From positions 1-26,980 of IMG/VR virus record IMGVR_UViG_3300027752_000085: a stretch of DNA of 26,980 bases; one strand, 5' to 3'. Source of the stretch: a virus. The notes under the pieces are model-generated. The model ran no database searches. It saw nothing but the letters and a program-made list of their open reading frames with translations, and had not been told where the DNA came from. How positions within the stretch are numbered: the first letter of the stretch is position 1; every line of letters starts with the position of its first letter. This document shows positions 6,314 through 15,558 of the stretch, piece after piece. The position numbers and the translations under genes were made by a program.

Positions 6314-6453
6314 TGGGTCACTTTAAAGACACTACCGTTGAAATAAAATTTAACGGTAGAACTGTGAGAGTTTCACAGGGGGTCAAAGACTCTTTAGAGA
6401 AAGCTGGAAAACTTGATACACAAAATAAGAAAAAAGTAAAAACTGATAAGTAA
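6313..6453 (+). CDS. Small basic protein between capsid and connector
   Basis: A 46-residue ORF (MGHFKDTTVEIKFNGRTVRV...) beginning at TAATG of the capsid stop and ending at TAATG of the next start, so it is almost certainly translated. An N-terminal beta hairpin (TVEIKFNGRTVRVSQGV) is followed by a lysine-rich tail. Its position suits a head decoration, joining or connector accessory role, but no family is recognised. Confidence 0.6.
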   Translation: MGHFKDTTVEIKFNGRTVRVSQGVKDSLEKAGKLDTQNKKKVKTDK

Positions 6454-7106
6454 TGGCGCATTTGATTAATTCATCGTATTTTGAAAAAGGGGATTTATAT
6501 ATCCCAAACAATACTGATATAAATGTTGGCGAGGTTGGTATAACCAATCAAACTGACTTAGATTTCTATATTGTAGAATATGAGCGAGAATTATTAATCA
6601 ACGCATTAGGTATTGTTTTATACGAAGAATATTTAGTAGCACTAGATAACCTAAATCAAGCTGACCAAAAATGGACTGACTTGATAGACGGAAAAACCTA
6701 CGTAAATCCCTCCAATGTTACAAAACGTTGGGAGGGTTTAAGGGGTGCTAATAAACAAAGTCTTGTGGCTTGTTACGTATATACTCAATATCTTAGAAAT
6801 TACAATGAAACATTTGCAACTACGGGAGTAGTTCGTAATGACTCTAAAAACGCTACTAATTACGATTCAACACCAAAGTATATTAAAGCGTATAATAAAT
6901 TCATCGAACAATATCAATCCGACAATTTGCCAAACCCAAGAGTTTACGTAAACAGGTTTGGTACTAACGGTATAGATTGGTACGGCTCAGAAAATGCAAC
7001 GGTTTCATTATATCAATTTTTAACTGATTCTAATGACTTAGACAGTACATCTTTTCCTGACTTTAGTTTTAAGTTTTACGCAGAACAAAATTCATTTGGT
7101 ATATGA
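6453..7106 (+). CDS. Putative head-tail connector (adaptor) protein
   Basis: A 217-residue protein without membrane segments. The N-terminal half carries a helix pair (LDFYIVEYERELLINALGIVLYEEYLVALDNL) and a middle region KRWEGLRGANKQSLVACYVYTQYLRN that resembles Bacteroidota phage connector-type proteins. Position right after capsid, and before a tail-terminator-like gene and the tail tube, is where the gp6-type adaptor closing the portal is normally encoded. The assignment rests mainly on synteny. It overlaps the next gene by 4 bases. Confidence 0.6.
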   Translation: MAHLINSSYFEKGDLYIPNNTDINVGEVGITNQTDLDFYIVEYERELLINALGIVLYEEYLVALDNLNQADQKWTDLIDGKTYVNPSNVTKRWEGLRGANKQSLVACYVYTQYLRNYNETFATTGVVRNDSKNATNYDSTPKYIKAYNKFIEQYQSDNLPNPRVYVNRFGTNGIDWYGSENATVSLYQFLTDSNDLDSTSFPDFSFKFYAEQNSFGI

Positions 7107-7621
7107 TTGTATCAGAACATACTATAAGAGATATTGTAGCAACTATTCCAGCTATTCAGATCAACTCAAATACTCTTTCTAAACCAAAGTTTCATTGGGG
7201 AGATGCTGATGAGTTAAATAGATACGTTCAAGTTATGAAGGAAGGTTCGTACCCTTTAATATGGTTACTACCCTCTCCTGATAATTACGAAGGTGCTACG
7301 GGTCAAGACTTAACAAAAGAATGTTCTTTTATAATCGCAACAAGAGAAACGAGACAGTCGTTGTTTAACAATGAGAGATACAAAACATCTTTCGACCTTG
7401 TTTTACAACCCTTGACCGAAAATCTTATACACGGACTTACCGTATCAAATGCAACAAGTAGGATTGGAGATAATTGGAAAATACTAAAACTCCCAAACTA
7501 CTCTGCTGAAAGCGAGAAGAACGGTACTATTGATTTATGGGACGCAATTAGCCTTACTATTGACGTAAGGTTTAATTCTAATTTAAAATGTTTAAATACA
7601 ATAAGCTATGTCAGTAACTAA
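7103..7621 (+). CDS. Putative tail-terminator / tail-completion protein
   Basis: A 172-residue mixed alpha/beta protein. It has an N-terminal helix (EHTIRDIVATIPAI), a central strand-rich part (YPLIWLLPSPDNYEG, ECSFIIATRETR), helix FDLVLQPLTENLIHGL and a C-terminal strand (WDAISLTIDVRFN). This outline and the place between connector and tail tube match tail-terminator or tail-completion proteins of long-tailed phages, which cap the tube and join it to the head. Similarity is structural-pattern level only. It overlaps the next small gene by 14 bases. Confidence 0.55.
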   Translation: MIVSEHTIRDIVATIPAIQINSNTLSKPKFHWGDADELNRYVQVMKEGSYPLIWLLPSPDNYEGATGQDLTKECSFIIATRETRQSLFNNERYKTSFDLVLQPLTENLIHGLTVSNATSRIGDNWKILKLPNYSAESEKNGTIDLWDAISLTIDVRFNSNLKCLNTISYVSN

Positions 7622-7784
7622 AAGTGTAACTAAAAAAAAGAAGGTTATTAAAAAAAGAATAGTAGCTATCGCTATTGTTCAGTTTACCTTTAGAGGAATA
7701 CTATATAAAATAGGAGATTCTTTTAATGGTAAGCAAAACGAAGAAAATTCACTAATTAATAAAAAATTAATAAAATGGCAGTAA
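7608..7784 (+). CDS. Small lysine-rich hypothetical protein
   Basis: A 58-residue ORF (MSVTKSVTKKKKVIKKRIVA...) overlapping the upstream gene by 14 bases and the tail-tube start by 10. The N-terminus is very basic, then comes a beta-like segment (IAIVQFTFRGILYKIGDSFNG) reminiscent of the beta hairpin in the small protein at 6313-6453. It fills the gap exactly, which supports it. It could be a small joining or tail accessory protein, but function is not established. Confidence 0.5.
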   Translation: MSVTKSVTKKKKVIKKRIVAIAIVQFTFRGILYKIGDSFNGKQNEENSLINKKLIKWQ

Positions 7785-8701
7785 TTAATACAATAGCTTC
7801 AAAATCCGCAGGTTGCGGGGGTGCAGCAATCAATACAGGGGAATTAGGATGTGATATATCCTTTGGTCTTGTTATTCACGCTTTAGGTTTATCTAAAGGA
7901 GTTGTAATAGCAAAAGACACAGAATTAACATTAGCGGTAATCGAAGACTTAGTTCAAAAGGGAAGTGTTATTCCTTTAATGGATGCATTTTCTTCTGAGC
8001 CAACAATGTCTGAAGATACCTTAGAAACTTCTCCATTAGGAGTTGAAGCTTTAACGCTTAAAGGTCTTCCTAAGTATTCTTTGACAATGAAAAAAGGTCA
8101 AAGCTACTACAAGGAAATGGCTAAGTTGACAGGTTTTGGAAACATTAACTATATTCTTGGAGACGTAAACGGTAATTGGAAGTTTGCAGTAACTTCTTCA
8201 GGAGATTTTACAGGATTCACAGCAGGACAAACTCTTGCAGCGATTACAACTCCTGCTACGGCAACTGAGACTGAAAAGAAAACTTTTACTTTTCAATTAA
8301 CTGATAGAAAGCAGATTGATTCTACTTACGCAGTTATTGAAGCAGCTAATGCTTTTCCAATTTCTGAAGTATCGGGAGTAAACGGGATTGAGTTTTCTTT
8401 TGAAGATGCAAACGGAGCAGTTGTTCCAGCTTCAGGAGATGTTGCCTTAAAAGTTAAAGCGGTTTTATCTTCTGATAGAATTACTAAGATTGAAGGACTT
8501 GTTTTAGCTGATTTCTCTACTTCAGCAGGTACAATATCTGCTATCGTTGATGACGGAAACGGTTTTTATACTTTAACGGTAGATGCTTTAACCGCAGGAT
8601 TACTTACGGTAACAACTAAAGACGCTACTTTAGGAGTTAGTGTTATTAAAAATTCTTCTGTATTATATAGAGCGAATTTGTTAAGTGCTACGGTAGCTTA
8701 A
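7775..8701 (+). CDS. Major tail tube protein with C-terminal Ig-like domain
   Basis: A 308-residue protein placed where the tail tube gene is expected. The first ~200 residues are beta-rich and include ETSPLGVEALTLKGLPKYSLTMKKGQSYYKEMAKL and GDVNGNWKFAVTSSGDFTGF, in keeping with a tube fold. Residues ~200-308 form a separate beta-sandwich-like module with an Ig-like strand rhythm, as in decorated tail tubes. The next feature is a strong terminator, so it closes the head-connector-tube transcription unit. The final residues are LSATVA. Confidence 0.75.
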   Translation: MAVINTIASKSAGCGGAAINTGELGCDISFGLVIHALGLSKGVVIAKDTELTLAVIEDLVQKGSVIPLMDAFSSEPTMSEDTLETSPLGVEALTLKGLPKYSLTMKKGQSYYKEMAKLTGFGNINYILGDVNGNWKFAVTSSGDFTGFTAGQTLAAITTPATATETEKKTFTFQLTDRKQIDSTYAVIEAANAFPISEVSGVNGIEFSFEDANGAVVPASGDVALKVKAVLSSDRITKIEGLVLADFSTSAGTISAIVDDGNGFYTLTVDALTAGLLTVTTKDATLGVSVIKNSSVLYRANLLSATVA

Positions 8702-8723
8702 TAATTATTTTAATAATAATTTT

Positions 8724-8756
8724 AAACCCTTTCTCAATGCGAGGAAGGGTTTTTTT
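8724..8756 (+). terminator. Strong intrinsic terminator after tail tube gene
   Basis: AAACCCTTTCTC (8724-8735), loop AATGC, GAGGAAGGGTTT (8741-8752), then T to 8756. The 12-bp stem has one T-G wobble and a 5-nt loop. It is the clearest terminator in the window. It separates the highly needed capsid and tail-tube genes from the lower-dose tail genes, possibly lowering downstream expression by partial read-through. Confidence 0.9.
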
Positions 8757-8774
8757 AATATAAAAAATACAATT

Positions 8775-9218
8775 ATGAACGTTGTTGAGTATAAAAAAAG
8801 ACTAAAATCGTTTAATGTTGAATCTAATATTAAAAAGGCGGTTAAAGAAAGTTCTGAAGAAATAACTAATCTAAATAAAATAAGTTTAGATAAGGGACTT
8901 AATTACGAAAACAATGTAGTAGGAAAATACTCTTCATTTACTGCTGCTTGGGCTAAAAAATTAAAACCAAATAAACCTAAAATAGCAGGTAGTAAATATA
9001 ACTTTGATTGGACGGGTTCTTTTATTAACGGAATTTTCATAACTTACGAAGATTATAAAATAAAATTTAGTAGCAAAGGAATGGGTGATACTAAAAAAAC
9101 AGATTTTATTATAAATAAGAAGTTGTTAGGATTGTCTGACGTTCAAGGTAAAGTTATTAATGAAGTTATTTTGACTCCAATACTAAGAAGACTATTTAAA
9201 AGTCACATAAAAAAATAA
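8775..9218 (+). CDS. Conserved tail-assembly protein (chaperone position, G-like)
   Basis: A 147-residue basic protein. The core is FDWTGSFINGIFITYEDYKIKFSSKG followed by LLGLSDVQGKVINEVILTPILRRLF, a layout I associate with conserved Bacteroidota phage tail-region proteins of unknown biochemistry. It is the first of two overlapping genes between tail tube and tape measure, exactly where long-tailed phages encode tail-assembly chaperones. Its last codons read ATA AAA AAA TAA, giving an A AAA AAA slippery heptamer in the correct phase for -1 frameshifting into the next gene. Role inferred from position. Confidence 0.6.
   Translation: MNVVEYKKRLKSFNVESNIKKAVKESSEEITNLNKISLDKGLNYENNVVGKYSSFTAAWAKKLKPNKPKIAGSKYNFDWTGSFINGIFITYEDYKIKFSSKGMGDTKKTDFIINKKLLGLSDVQGKVINEVILTPILRRLFKSHIKK
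9209..9215 (+). other. Candidate -1 ribosomal frameshift site (A AAA AAA)
   Basis: The heptamer A AAA AAA ends immediately before the UAA (9216-9218) of the upstream gene. A -1 slip continues ATA ATG AGT AAA, entering the downstream frame at its own first codon. Phase and place between tail tube and tape measure match the G/GT chaperone frameshift of lambda-like phages. A-runs are common in this AT-rich sequence, and I see no obvious downstream stimulatory structure. Confidence 0.45.
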
Positions 9219-9895
9219 TGAGTAAAAACAAGACATATTTAAACTTCGAGGATTTACCCGTATATAATTTCTATAAAATAGTTGAAACATCTGATATGAG
9301 ATGGTTTTACAAAAAATTTAGAAGCGAGAAAGATATTGTAATATCTGAAGATGAGGTTTTTGAATTAGCTAATAGGTATAAAGATATTTATGATGAAAGA
9401 GTTAAGTACACAAACGATGTAAAGTCTTTAGAATATTATAGAAAGTTAAATGAGTTAAGCGATCTTGAAACTAAACTATTTAGAATAACCTCAGCTTTTG
9501 ATGTTTTGATTGATATGAAGGTTGATAGTAGTTTGTTTTTTGAATACGTAACGTATTTTAATGAAGACGAAGGTTTTGTTTACTCAAAAGAAGTTGAAGA
9601 TGAAGAGACGGCTTTAAATTATATAGAGTGGTTACGTATAAAAATAAAGGGATTTAGAACAAAAGTTTCGGTTAAAAAATCTAATTACGCAGATATTTTA
9701 AAACCTGCTGATATTAATTCTAAAAACGCTAATTTTGACATAGTAAAAGAAAAGATACTTTTACAGGAATCTTTGAGTATTAAAATAGATATTTATAAGT
9801 GTCCCTTGATTGAATGGTGTGCTATGATTATGAGAGCAGAAGAAAAATCCATTCAAGCTAAAAAAGATTTAGATAAAATAAAAAATAAAAGATAA
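9218..9895 (+). CDS. Tail-assembly chaperone candidate (T-like) preceding tape measure
   Basis: A 225-residue acidic helical protein starting MSKNKTYLNFEDLPVYNFYK and lying directly before the tape-measure gene. The NFEDLPVYNFYKIVETSDMRWFYK opening resembles a conserved protein of Bacteroidota phages at the same locus. The C-terminal helix (QAKKDLDKIKNKR) is lysine-rich. In long-tailed phages this slot encodes the chaperone that coats the tape measure during tail assembly. The start overlaps the upstream stop by one base (TAATG). It may also be made as a fusion with the upstream product through a -1 frameshift. Confidence 0.6.
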   Translation: MSKNKTYLNFEDLPVYNFYKIVETSDMRWFYKKFRSEKDIVISEDEVFELANRYKDIYDERVKYTNDVKSLEYYRKLNELSDLETKLFRITSAFDVLIDMKVDSSLFFEYVTYFNEDEGFVYSKEVEDEETALNYIEWLRIKIKGFRTKVSVKKSNYADILKPADINSKNANFDIVKEKILLQESLSIKIDIYKCPLIEWCAMIMRAEEKSIQAKKDLDKIKNKR

Positions 9896-9901
9896 AGTAT
9901 T

Positions 9902-12900
9902 ATGGCGGGTCAAGTTGATATTATAATTTCAAAACAAGCAATAGCGGAAATAGATTCCGCTACCGCTAAATTAGAGACTTTAAGGTTAAAGCTTTTAGAT
10001 GTCAATAAAGCTGGTTCTCAAACTAAAGGAGTATCAAACAATGACAAGATTGTTGAAGAGATACAAAAAACCAACGCTTTAATAGCAGCTCAAAAGAATT
10101 TAGTATCAAATAAGAAAAAAGCTACAGCATCAATTAAAGGTACAGCACAAGCATTAGTAAGAGAAATAAGTCAATTAAAAAAAGAGCAAAAAACTTTAAG
10201 TACATCAAATAGGTCTTGGCTTGAGTATGAAATGCGTATTATGAAGGTTCAAGGCAACCTTAGACAATTAATGGCAACTCAAAATAAAGTATCTATTGCT
10301 ACAAGAAAGTCAAGTAAAGCTTCAGGTGGTTTTATGAAAAGTCTTGGTGGTATAGGAAAGTTACTTACAGGAGGTGGTATTCTTTTTGGTTTAATTAAAT
10401 TAAAAGATTTAGCTGTTGCTCTTTTTAAAAATATTTTTGATTTAGCTAAACAATTTGATTCACTTCGTTTTGCTTTAGAAAGAACATCATCAAGTTTATC
10501 GGAAGCAAAAATGAACTCGGCTTTTATGTTAAAACTTTCAAGTGACTTAGGTCTTTCTTTAGTTGCAACTACAACGAGGTTTATAAAATTTGCAGCAGCA
10601 GCCCGTAATTCGGGTCTTGCAATGAAAGACGTTCAAAAGATTTTTGGTACAATGGCAAAAGCGGGAGCCGTTCTTGGTTTGCGTACTGATGAATTGTCGG
10701 GTGTGTTTTTAGCTTTAGAGCAAATGCTTTCTAAAGGTAAGGTAACTACGGAAGAATTAAGAAGACAATTAGGTGAAAGACTACCAGGTGCGTTTGGTAT
10801 AATGGCAGCAAGTTTAGGGGTTACTTTACCTGAATTAGATAAATTACTTAAAGCGGGTAAATTACTTTCAGCCGAAGTTTTGCCAGGATTTGCAAGAGCC
10901 GTTGAGTTAGCTTTTGGATTAGATACGGTTGATAAGGTAGAGACTTTAGTTGCTTCTCAAAATAGACTTACTACGTCTTGGCAAAATTTTGTTAAGAATT
11001 TAACGGGTGAAGGAAGTGTTATAAAAGGTTTCTTTAAAGGTATATACGGTGCTGCTGAAGCGTTTGTTAAGGGAATTGACGCATTGTTTAATAGCGTAGA
11101 GGTAGGTAATGCGGAAGCTATGTCAAAAGGTTTTGATGACCAAACTAAACTAATTAAAGAAGCAGCACTTAAAGAATTAAATGATACAAAGAAAGACGGT
11201 GAGAAATTAAAAGATTTACAATTAAAAGTTCAAAAGGCACTTATAGAAGCTAGAGGAAAGTTAGAAGACGATGCTGCACATACAAGAGTTCAAGAAACGA
11301 GTAAGGCATTATTAGATTTCGCAGACCAAACTGATAAGATAGAGGAAAGAATAGCTAAAGAAAAATACAATGCTACTTATACTGCTTTTGCATTACAAGA
11401 ACAACTTGTAAAAGAACATCAAGAAAAAATAGCAAAACTTGACGTAAAAATAAATGACCCAAGTCAATCCGCTGGTAGGTCAGGATTTAATCTTGAAAGA
11501 CGTAGAGAGGTTGTTAAATTAACAGAAGCTACTAAAGTACTTAATGAAGTTGAGGGAAAAATGAACGCTACAAGGTTATTAGCGGAGAGTTCTAAATCCC
11601 CTGATGTTGAAGTAATTGATAGCCGTAAAGGTCTTAATGATATTGCTGATTTTGAAAGAAAAAAACAAGCAGAAATACTTGCTACCTATATAAAATTTAA
11701 TGAGTTAAAAATACAAAACTCTGAAGCAGGGGATGAAAATATTTTGGGTTTAATGAAGGTAACATCTCAAAAGCAAACATTAATAGCTAAAATCCTTGAA
11801 GAAGATAAAATAGATATATTAACAAAAGGTATAAGACGTCAGCAAGAAGCAATACAGAAAGGTATTGATAATGGGGTAATTAATAAAACAGAAGGAAATA
11901 AAAATATTGCAGAATTAGAAAAGCAACTAAGCGATAAGACTATAATAGAAACAGAGAAAACAAGACAAAAAATAGAGGATATAAATGAAGGTTACGCAAA
12001 GAGGTCTTCAGATTTTGTAAAAAAAGATTTTGCTTTTCAAATAAATGAAGAAAAAGCAAAATTAGGAAAAAGCAAAACAAATCTAAGAGAAAATTATGAA
12101 AATGATATAGCTGTTTTTGGTTTAACTCAGGGAGAAAAAAAGAAAATTAACAAAGACTATTTATCTGATAAAGACAAGGCTGAAGTTGAGTCTCATAACC
12201 TTACTATGGATTTAATGATTGCTGAAGTCACGGCTTTAGCAGCGCTAACAACTGCTACCGATGCTCAAAAACAATCTTTAGCAGATACAATAGCAATATT
12301 AGAGGGTCAGAAAAAAGTTCCTAAGGTAGAAGGGGAGGAAGATGATAGTAGTGTTGTAAATAAAAAGAAAGAGGAGTTTAGGGAGTTATTAGGTTACGCT
12401 TCTCAGTACGCTGACGCACTTACAGGTATTGCAACAGGTATTATTGACGGAAAAATAGCTGATATTGATAGAGAGATAGAAGCTACAAAAGCTAAGTATG
12501 ACGAAATGTATTTACTTGCTGAGGGTGACGCTAAACAGACAAGACTTTTACAAATACAAGAAGCAAGGGATTTAGATAAATTAGAAAAGAAAAAGAAAAA
12601 ACTTCAAAGGCAAAAGGCTATTTTTGAAAAAGCAAACGCAGTTATATCAATTGTTTTAAATACTGCAATAGCAGCGAGTAGGGTTGCTGCTGATACGGGT
12701 TTATTAGGAATACCTTTATTGCCTATTATTTACGGTCTTGGAGCGTTACAAATAGCTGCTGTATTAGCACAACCTTTACCTAAGTTTGCTCAAGGTGGGG
12801 TTATGAGTCACGATGGTTTGGCGGTAGTAGGAGACGGTGGCAAACAAGAGGTTATTAGAACTCCTGACGGAAAAGTATCTTTAACTCCCTCTACTGATAC

Positions 12901-13195
12901 GGTTGTTAATTTAGAGAAAGGAACTGAGATATTTTCTTCAGTAGATAAGTTTAATCAACAAAACCCTAATGAAATGAGTGGTTTGTTACATTCGGCAAGT
13001 TTATTGGCAAGTATAAGTTTAAATCAAAAGAATATAAACGGAATGATGTCAGGTCAAAAGGAATTAGATGAAAGATTATTAGACGCAATGTTACTTAATA
13101 CAAAGGCGGTTAAGAACTCTAAATCCAATACCTTTGTTAAGACGCAGAAAATAGATATAGCACACGAACTTTGGAAATCTAATCTTTTAAATTAA
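9902..13195 (+). CDS. Tail tape measure protein
   Basis: A 1097-residue protein that sets tail length and is ejected with the DNA. Residues 1-~140 are charged and coiled-coil-like. A hydrophobic segment follows near 150-175 (GGGILFGLIKLKDLAVALFKNIFDL). Residues ~185-365 match the tape-measure N-terminal domain: FDSLRFALERTSSSLSEA, then ALGLRTDELSGVFLALEQMLSKGKVTTEELRRQLGERLPGAF and LAFGLDTVDKVETL. A long coiled-coil region follows, and near 915-965 a membrane-active segment (VLNTAIAASRVAADTG, IIYGLGALQIAAVLA) precedes PKFAQGGVMSHDGLAVVGDGGKQEV. It is the longest gene here and implies a siphovirus-like tail of roughly 160 nm by the usual 1.5 Angstrom per residue rule. Confidence 0.95.
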   Translation: MAGQVDIIISKQAIAEIDSATAKLETLRLKLLDVNKAGSQTKGVSNNDKIVEEIQKTNALIAAQKNLVSNKKKATASIKGTAQALVREISQLKKEQKTLSTSNRSWLEYEMRIMKVQGNLRQLMATQNKVSIATRKSSKASGGFMKSLGGIGKLLTGGGILFGLIKLKDLAVALFKNIFDLAKQFDSLRFALERTSSSLSEAKMNSAFMLKLSSDLGLSLVATTTRFIKFAAAARNSGLAMKDVQKIFGTMAKAGAVLGLRTDELSGVFLALEQMLSKGKVTTEELRRQLGERLPGAFGIMAASLGVTLPELDKLLKAGKLLSAEVLPGFARAVELAFGLDTVDKVETLVASQNRLTTSWQNFVKNLTGEGSVIKGFFKGIYGAAEAFVKGIDALFNSVEVGNAEAMSKGFDDQTKLIKEAALKELNDTKKDGEKLKDLQLKVQKALIEARGKLEDDAAHTRVQETSKALLDFADQTDKIEERIAKEKYNATYTAFALQEQLVKEHQEKIAKLDVKINDPSQSAGRSGFNLERRREVVKLTEATKVLNEVEGKMNATRLLAESSKSPDVEVIDSRKGLNDIADFERKKQAEILATYIKFNELKIQNSEAGDENILGLMKVTSQKQTLIAKILEEDKIDILTKGIRRQQEAIQKGIDNGVINKTEGNKNIAELEKQLSDKTIIETEKTRQKIEDINEGYAKRSSDFVKKDFAFQINEEKAKLGKSKTNLRENYENDIAVFGLTQGEKKKINKDYLSDKDKAEVESHNLTMDLMIAEVTALAALTTATDAQKQSLADTIAILEGQKKVPKVEGEEDDSSVVNKKKEEFRELLGYASQYADALTGIATGIIDGKIADIDREIEATKAKYDEMYLLAEGDAKQTRLLQIQEARDLDKLEKKKKKLQRQKAIFEKANAVISIVLNTAIAASRVAADTGLLGIPLLPIIYGLGALQIAAVLAQPLPKFAQGGVMSHDGLAVVGDGGKQEVIRTPDGKVSLTPSTDTVVNLEKGTEIFSSVDKFNQQNPNEMSGLLHSASLLASISLNQKNINGMMSGQKELDERLLDAMLLNTKAVKNSKSNTFVKTQKIDIAHELWKSNLLN

Positions 13196-15555
13196 TGAGT
13201 AACATATACCCAATATACACAGATAGAGTAAGATACAAATTAACTCAAAATCCAACGGGTCAGCAGATAGTTCAGGAGCCTTCAGGTTTTAAAGATGATG
13301 ACAATGAGTTTGTAAGGGATAAATCTTTTCACGGTATATTTCCGCAGATGACAAATAACCTTACTTTCTATAACGAGGGTGCTTTATTTATAAAAGATAT
13401 TTATAACCAATTTGGAATAAACGCAGATTTAATTTTAACAAAAGAAGAAAGGAATCCAAGTACAGATATTTGGGAACAAGTATATACGGGATTTTTAGAT
13501 TTATCAACTTATTCTCGAAAGAAAGACGGGGTTTCTATTAAATTTATAAGTAGCGGTCTTTTAAGGGTTATTAAGGCAAGGCAAAACGAAAAGATAGAGT
13601 TGGATAGGGTAGATACTTTAAAAGGGACTGAGATACCTTATTTGGAGCCAGGATCAGTTTCTTTAAACGGTAGAAACATTCAGTTAAACTCTTTATTGGA
13701 AACAGATGAAGAACTTGCTTATACTACACCAACTATTTCCACATCTCCTGGGCTTAGAATGCTTAATATGAGACATCAGAGCAATAATAATTATTACGGA
13801 ACAATAGGATATCCAATGACTGTAACCTACGTTTCTGATATAAGTGTTAATCAATTTGTAGGAGGTAATTTATCTATGTCCGATCAACCCCAAGGAGACG
13901 CAGAGGTTGGTAGACAACAAGCTATGTTTTACGCTGTAAGTGAAAAAGATACAACCTTACAATTAAAAGTAAAATATGATTTTAATATATTTGACGCTTA
14001 CACTACTTACGGTATTGGTAATCAAAAAGATATTGGTGATTTAAGTGGGGCTAATATGTTTTTAAGATTATCTATTTATGAAAACGGTGATTTATATAAT
14101 TTTAAAAACGTAGAGATAGATAATATTACTCCAAATATGATATACAATAACGGTGTTATAGGTGGTGAAACAAACTATAATGGGGAATTTGAGTATGATT
14201 TAGAATTATTAGAAGGGGAAAGTGCTTCCTTTCAATTTTATGCTACTGCAACAGATTGGGGTTCTTTAACTACTTACGGAAACCTTAGAGCAAGTTTTAA
14301 AGCAATGACGGGTTCAATAGAAATAATAAGAGATAGTCAATACGACCCAAGTCTTAGTAAAATTCATTTTCCATTTAACGTAGCAAATAGATTTCTTAAA
14401 CTTTTTACGGAACAAGACGATTTAGTAGTAAGTAATGTTTTAGGTAAAACAGAGGACGGATACGATAATGACGGTGAAGCTTCATTGATTGGTATGGCTC
14501 ACGGATTTTGGATTAGAGGTTTTAGTAAAGATGACGGTGGAGAAATAACTGAAGAAAACAGGTACAAATCTATGACTACAAGTTTTAAGGAATTTTATCA
14601 ATCATATTTTGACGTATGGAATCTTGGAGCAGGTATTGAGAAATTAGGGTTTAAGGAAACTTTTAGAATAGAAAAATTAGATTACTTCTATAATAAGAAC
14701 ATATTAATAAGATTAGGTAAAGTAGTAAACGGAACATTTGAATACGTACAAGTAAACAACGTTACAAGAAAATTAGATAAAAAATCTTTTATTTCAGGTT
14801 TAGATATTGGTTATACTCAAGGTGGTGACTACGAAGAAGCTATTGGTCTTGATGAATATAATACAAGAACAACGCTTACGACTATAATAGATAAAGTTGA
14901 AGGGACTTATAAAGCGGTTTCAGGATACAGAGCAGATTCATACGGAGCAGAGTTTGCTCGTAGAAAACCTTATGTAACATTTCCTACTGAGGATACTAAA
15001 TATGATAATTCTATTTGGATATTTGATTTAATAAGAAATGCCAACTCAGCGGTTTTTAATCAAAGACTTTGGCAAGATGATTTTTCAGAAGAACCAACGG
15101 GTGTATTTAGCCCAGCTACTGCTCAAAATTTAAGGTTATCTCCTTTTAATATTCTTTTGAGACACGGTTGGAAGATTGGTACGGGTCTTGTAAAATACCC
15201 TTTAGACTTTATTAGATACGGAAGTTCTATTGCCAATAGTGGATTAACTACTAAGCTAAAATTAGCTGACTATCCTCAGTACGGAGGTGTTGCTCATTCA
15301 GAAAACGGTAATATACAGAATAAAGATTTAGAGACGGCTCGGATGGACGGAGAAATAATTGAGTTTGAATTTAATGTTGATTACGATTTATTACAAAAAA
15401 TTCAAGGAAAAACCGTAATTTTGGGAAAAGAAGTTCAAAATTTCTATGGTCTTGTAGCTTTTATGAATGAGGACGGGGAGATTGAAGAAGGTTACTTAGA
15501 AAAACTATCACCAAGCGGTGTTGGAAAATGGACGTTAAATAAGTTTAATAGATAA
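13195..15555 (+). CDS. Large tail protein, distal-tail/baseplate position
   Basis: A 786-residue beta-rich protein whose ATG overlaps the tape-measure stop by one base. The N-terminus (YPIYTDRVRYKLTQNPTGQQ, then GFKDDDNEFVRDKSFHGIFPQMTNNLTFYNEGALFIKDIYNQFGINADLIL) is a pattern I associate with Bacteroidota phage proteins following the tape measure. In long-tailed phages this position encodes the distal tail and hub proteins that join tube to fibres. No enzymatic motif is visible. The large size and several likely beta-sandwich domains agree with a multidomain tail-tip component. Function is by position. Confidence 0.65.
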   Translation: MSNIYPIYTDRVRYKLTQNPTGQQIVQEPSGFKDDDNEFVRDKSFHGIFPQMTNNLTFYNEGALFIKDIYNQFGINADLILTKEERNPSTDIWEQVYTGFLDLSTYSRKKDGVSIKFISSGLLRVIKARQNEKIELDRVDTLKGTEIPYLEPGSVSLNGRNIQLNSLLETDEELAYTTPTISTSPGLRMLNMRHQSNNNYYGTIGYPMTVTYVSDISVNQFVGGNLSMSDQPQGDAEVGRQQAMFYAVSEKDTTLQLKVKYDFNIFDAYTTYGIGNQKDIGDLSGANMFLRLSIYENGDLYNFKNVEIDNITPNMIYNNGVIGGETNYNGEFEYDLELLEGESASFQFYATATDWGSLTTYGNLRASFKAMTGSIEIIRDSQYDPSLSKIHFPFNVANRFLKLFTEQDDLVVSNVLGKTEDGYDNDGEASLIGMAHGFWIRGFSKDDGGEITEENRYKSMTTSFKEFYQSYFDVWNLGAGIEKLGFKETFRIEKLDYFYNKNILIRLGKVVNGTFEYVQVNNVTRKLDKKSFISGLDIGYTQGGDYEEAIGLDEYNTRTTLTTIIDKVEGTYKAVSGYRADSYGAEFARRKPYVTFPTEDTKYDNSIWIFDLIRNANSAVFNQRLWQDDFSEEPTGVFSPATAQNLRLSPFNILLRHGWKIGTGLVKYPLDFIRYGSSIANSGLTTKLKLADYPQYGGVAHSENGNIQNKDLETARMDGEIIEFEFNVDYDLLQKIQGKTVILGKEVQNFYGLVAFMNEDGEIEEGYLEKLSPSGVGKWTLNKFNR

Positions 15556-15558
15556 AAA

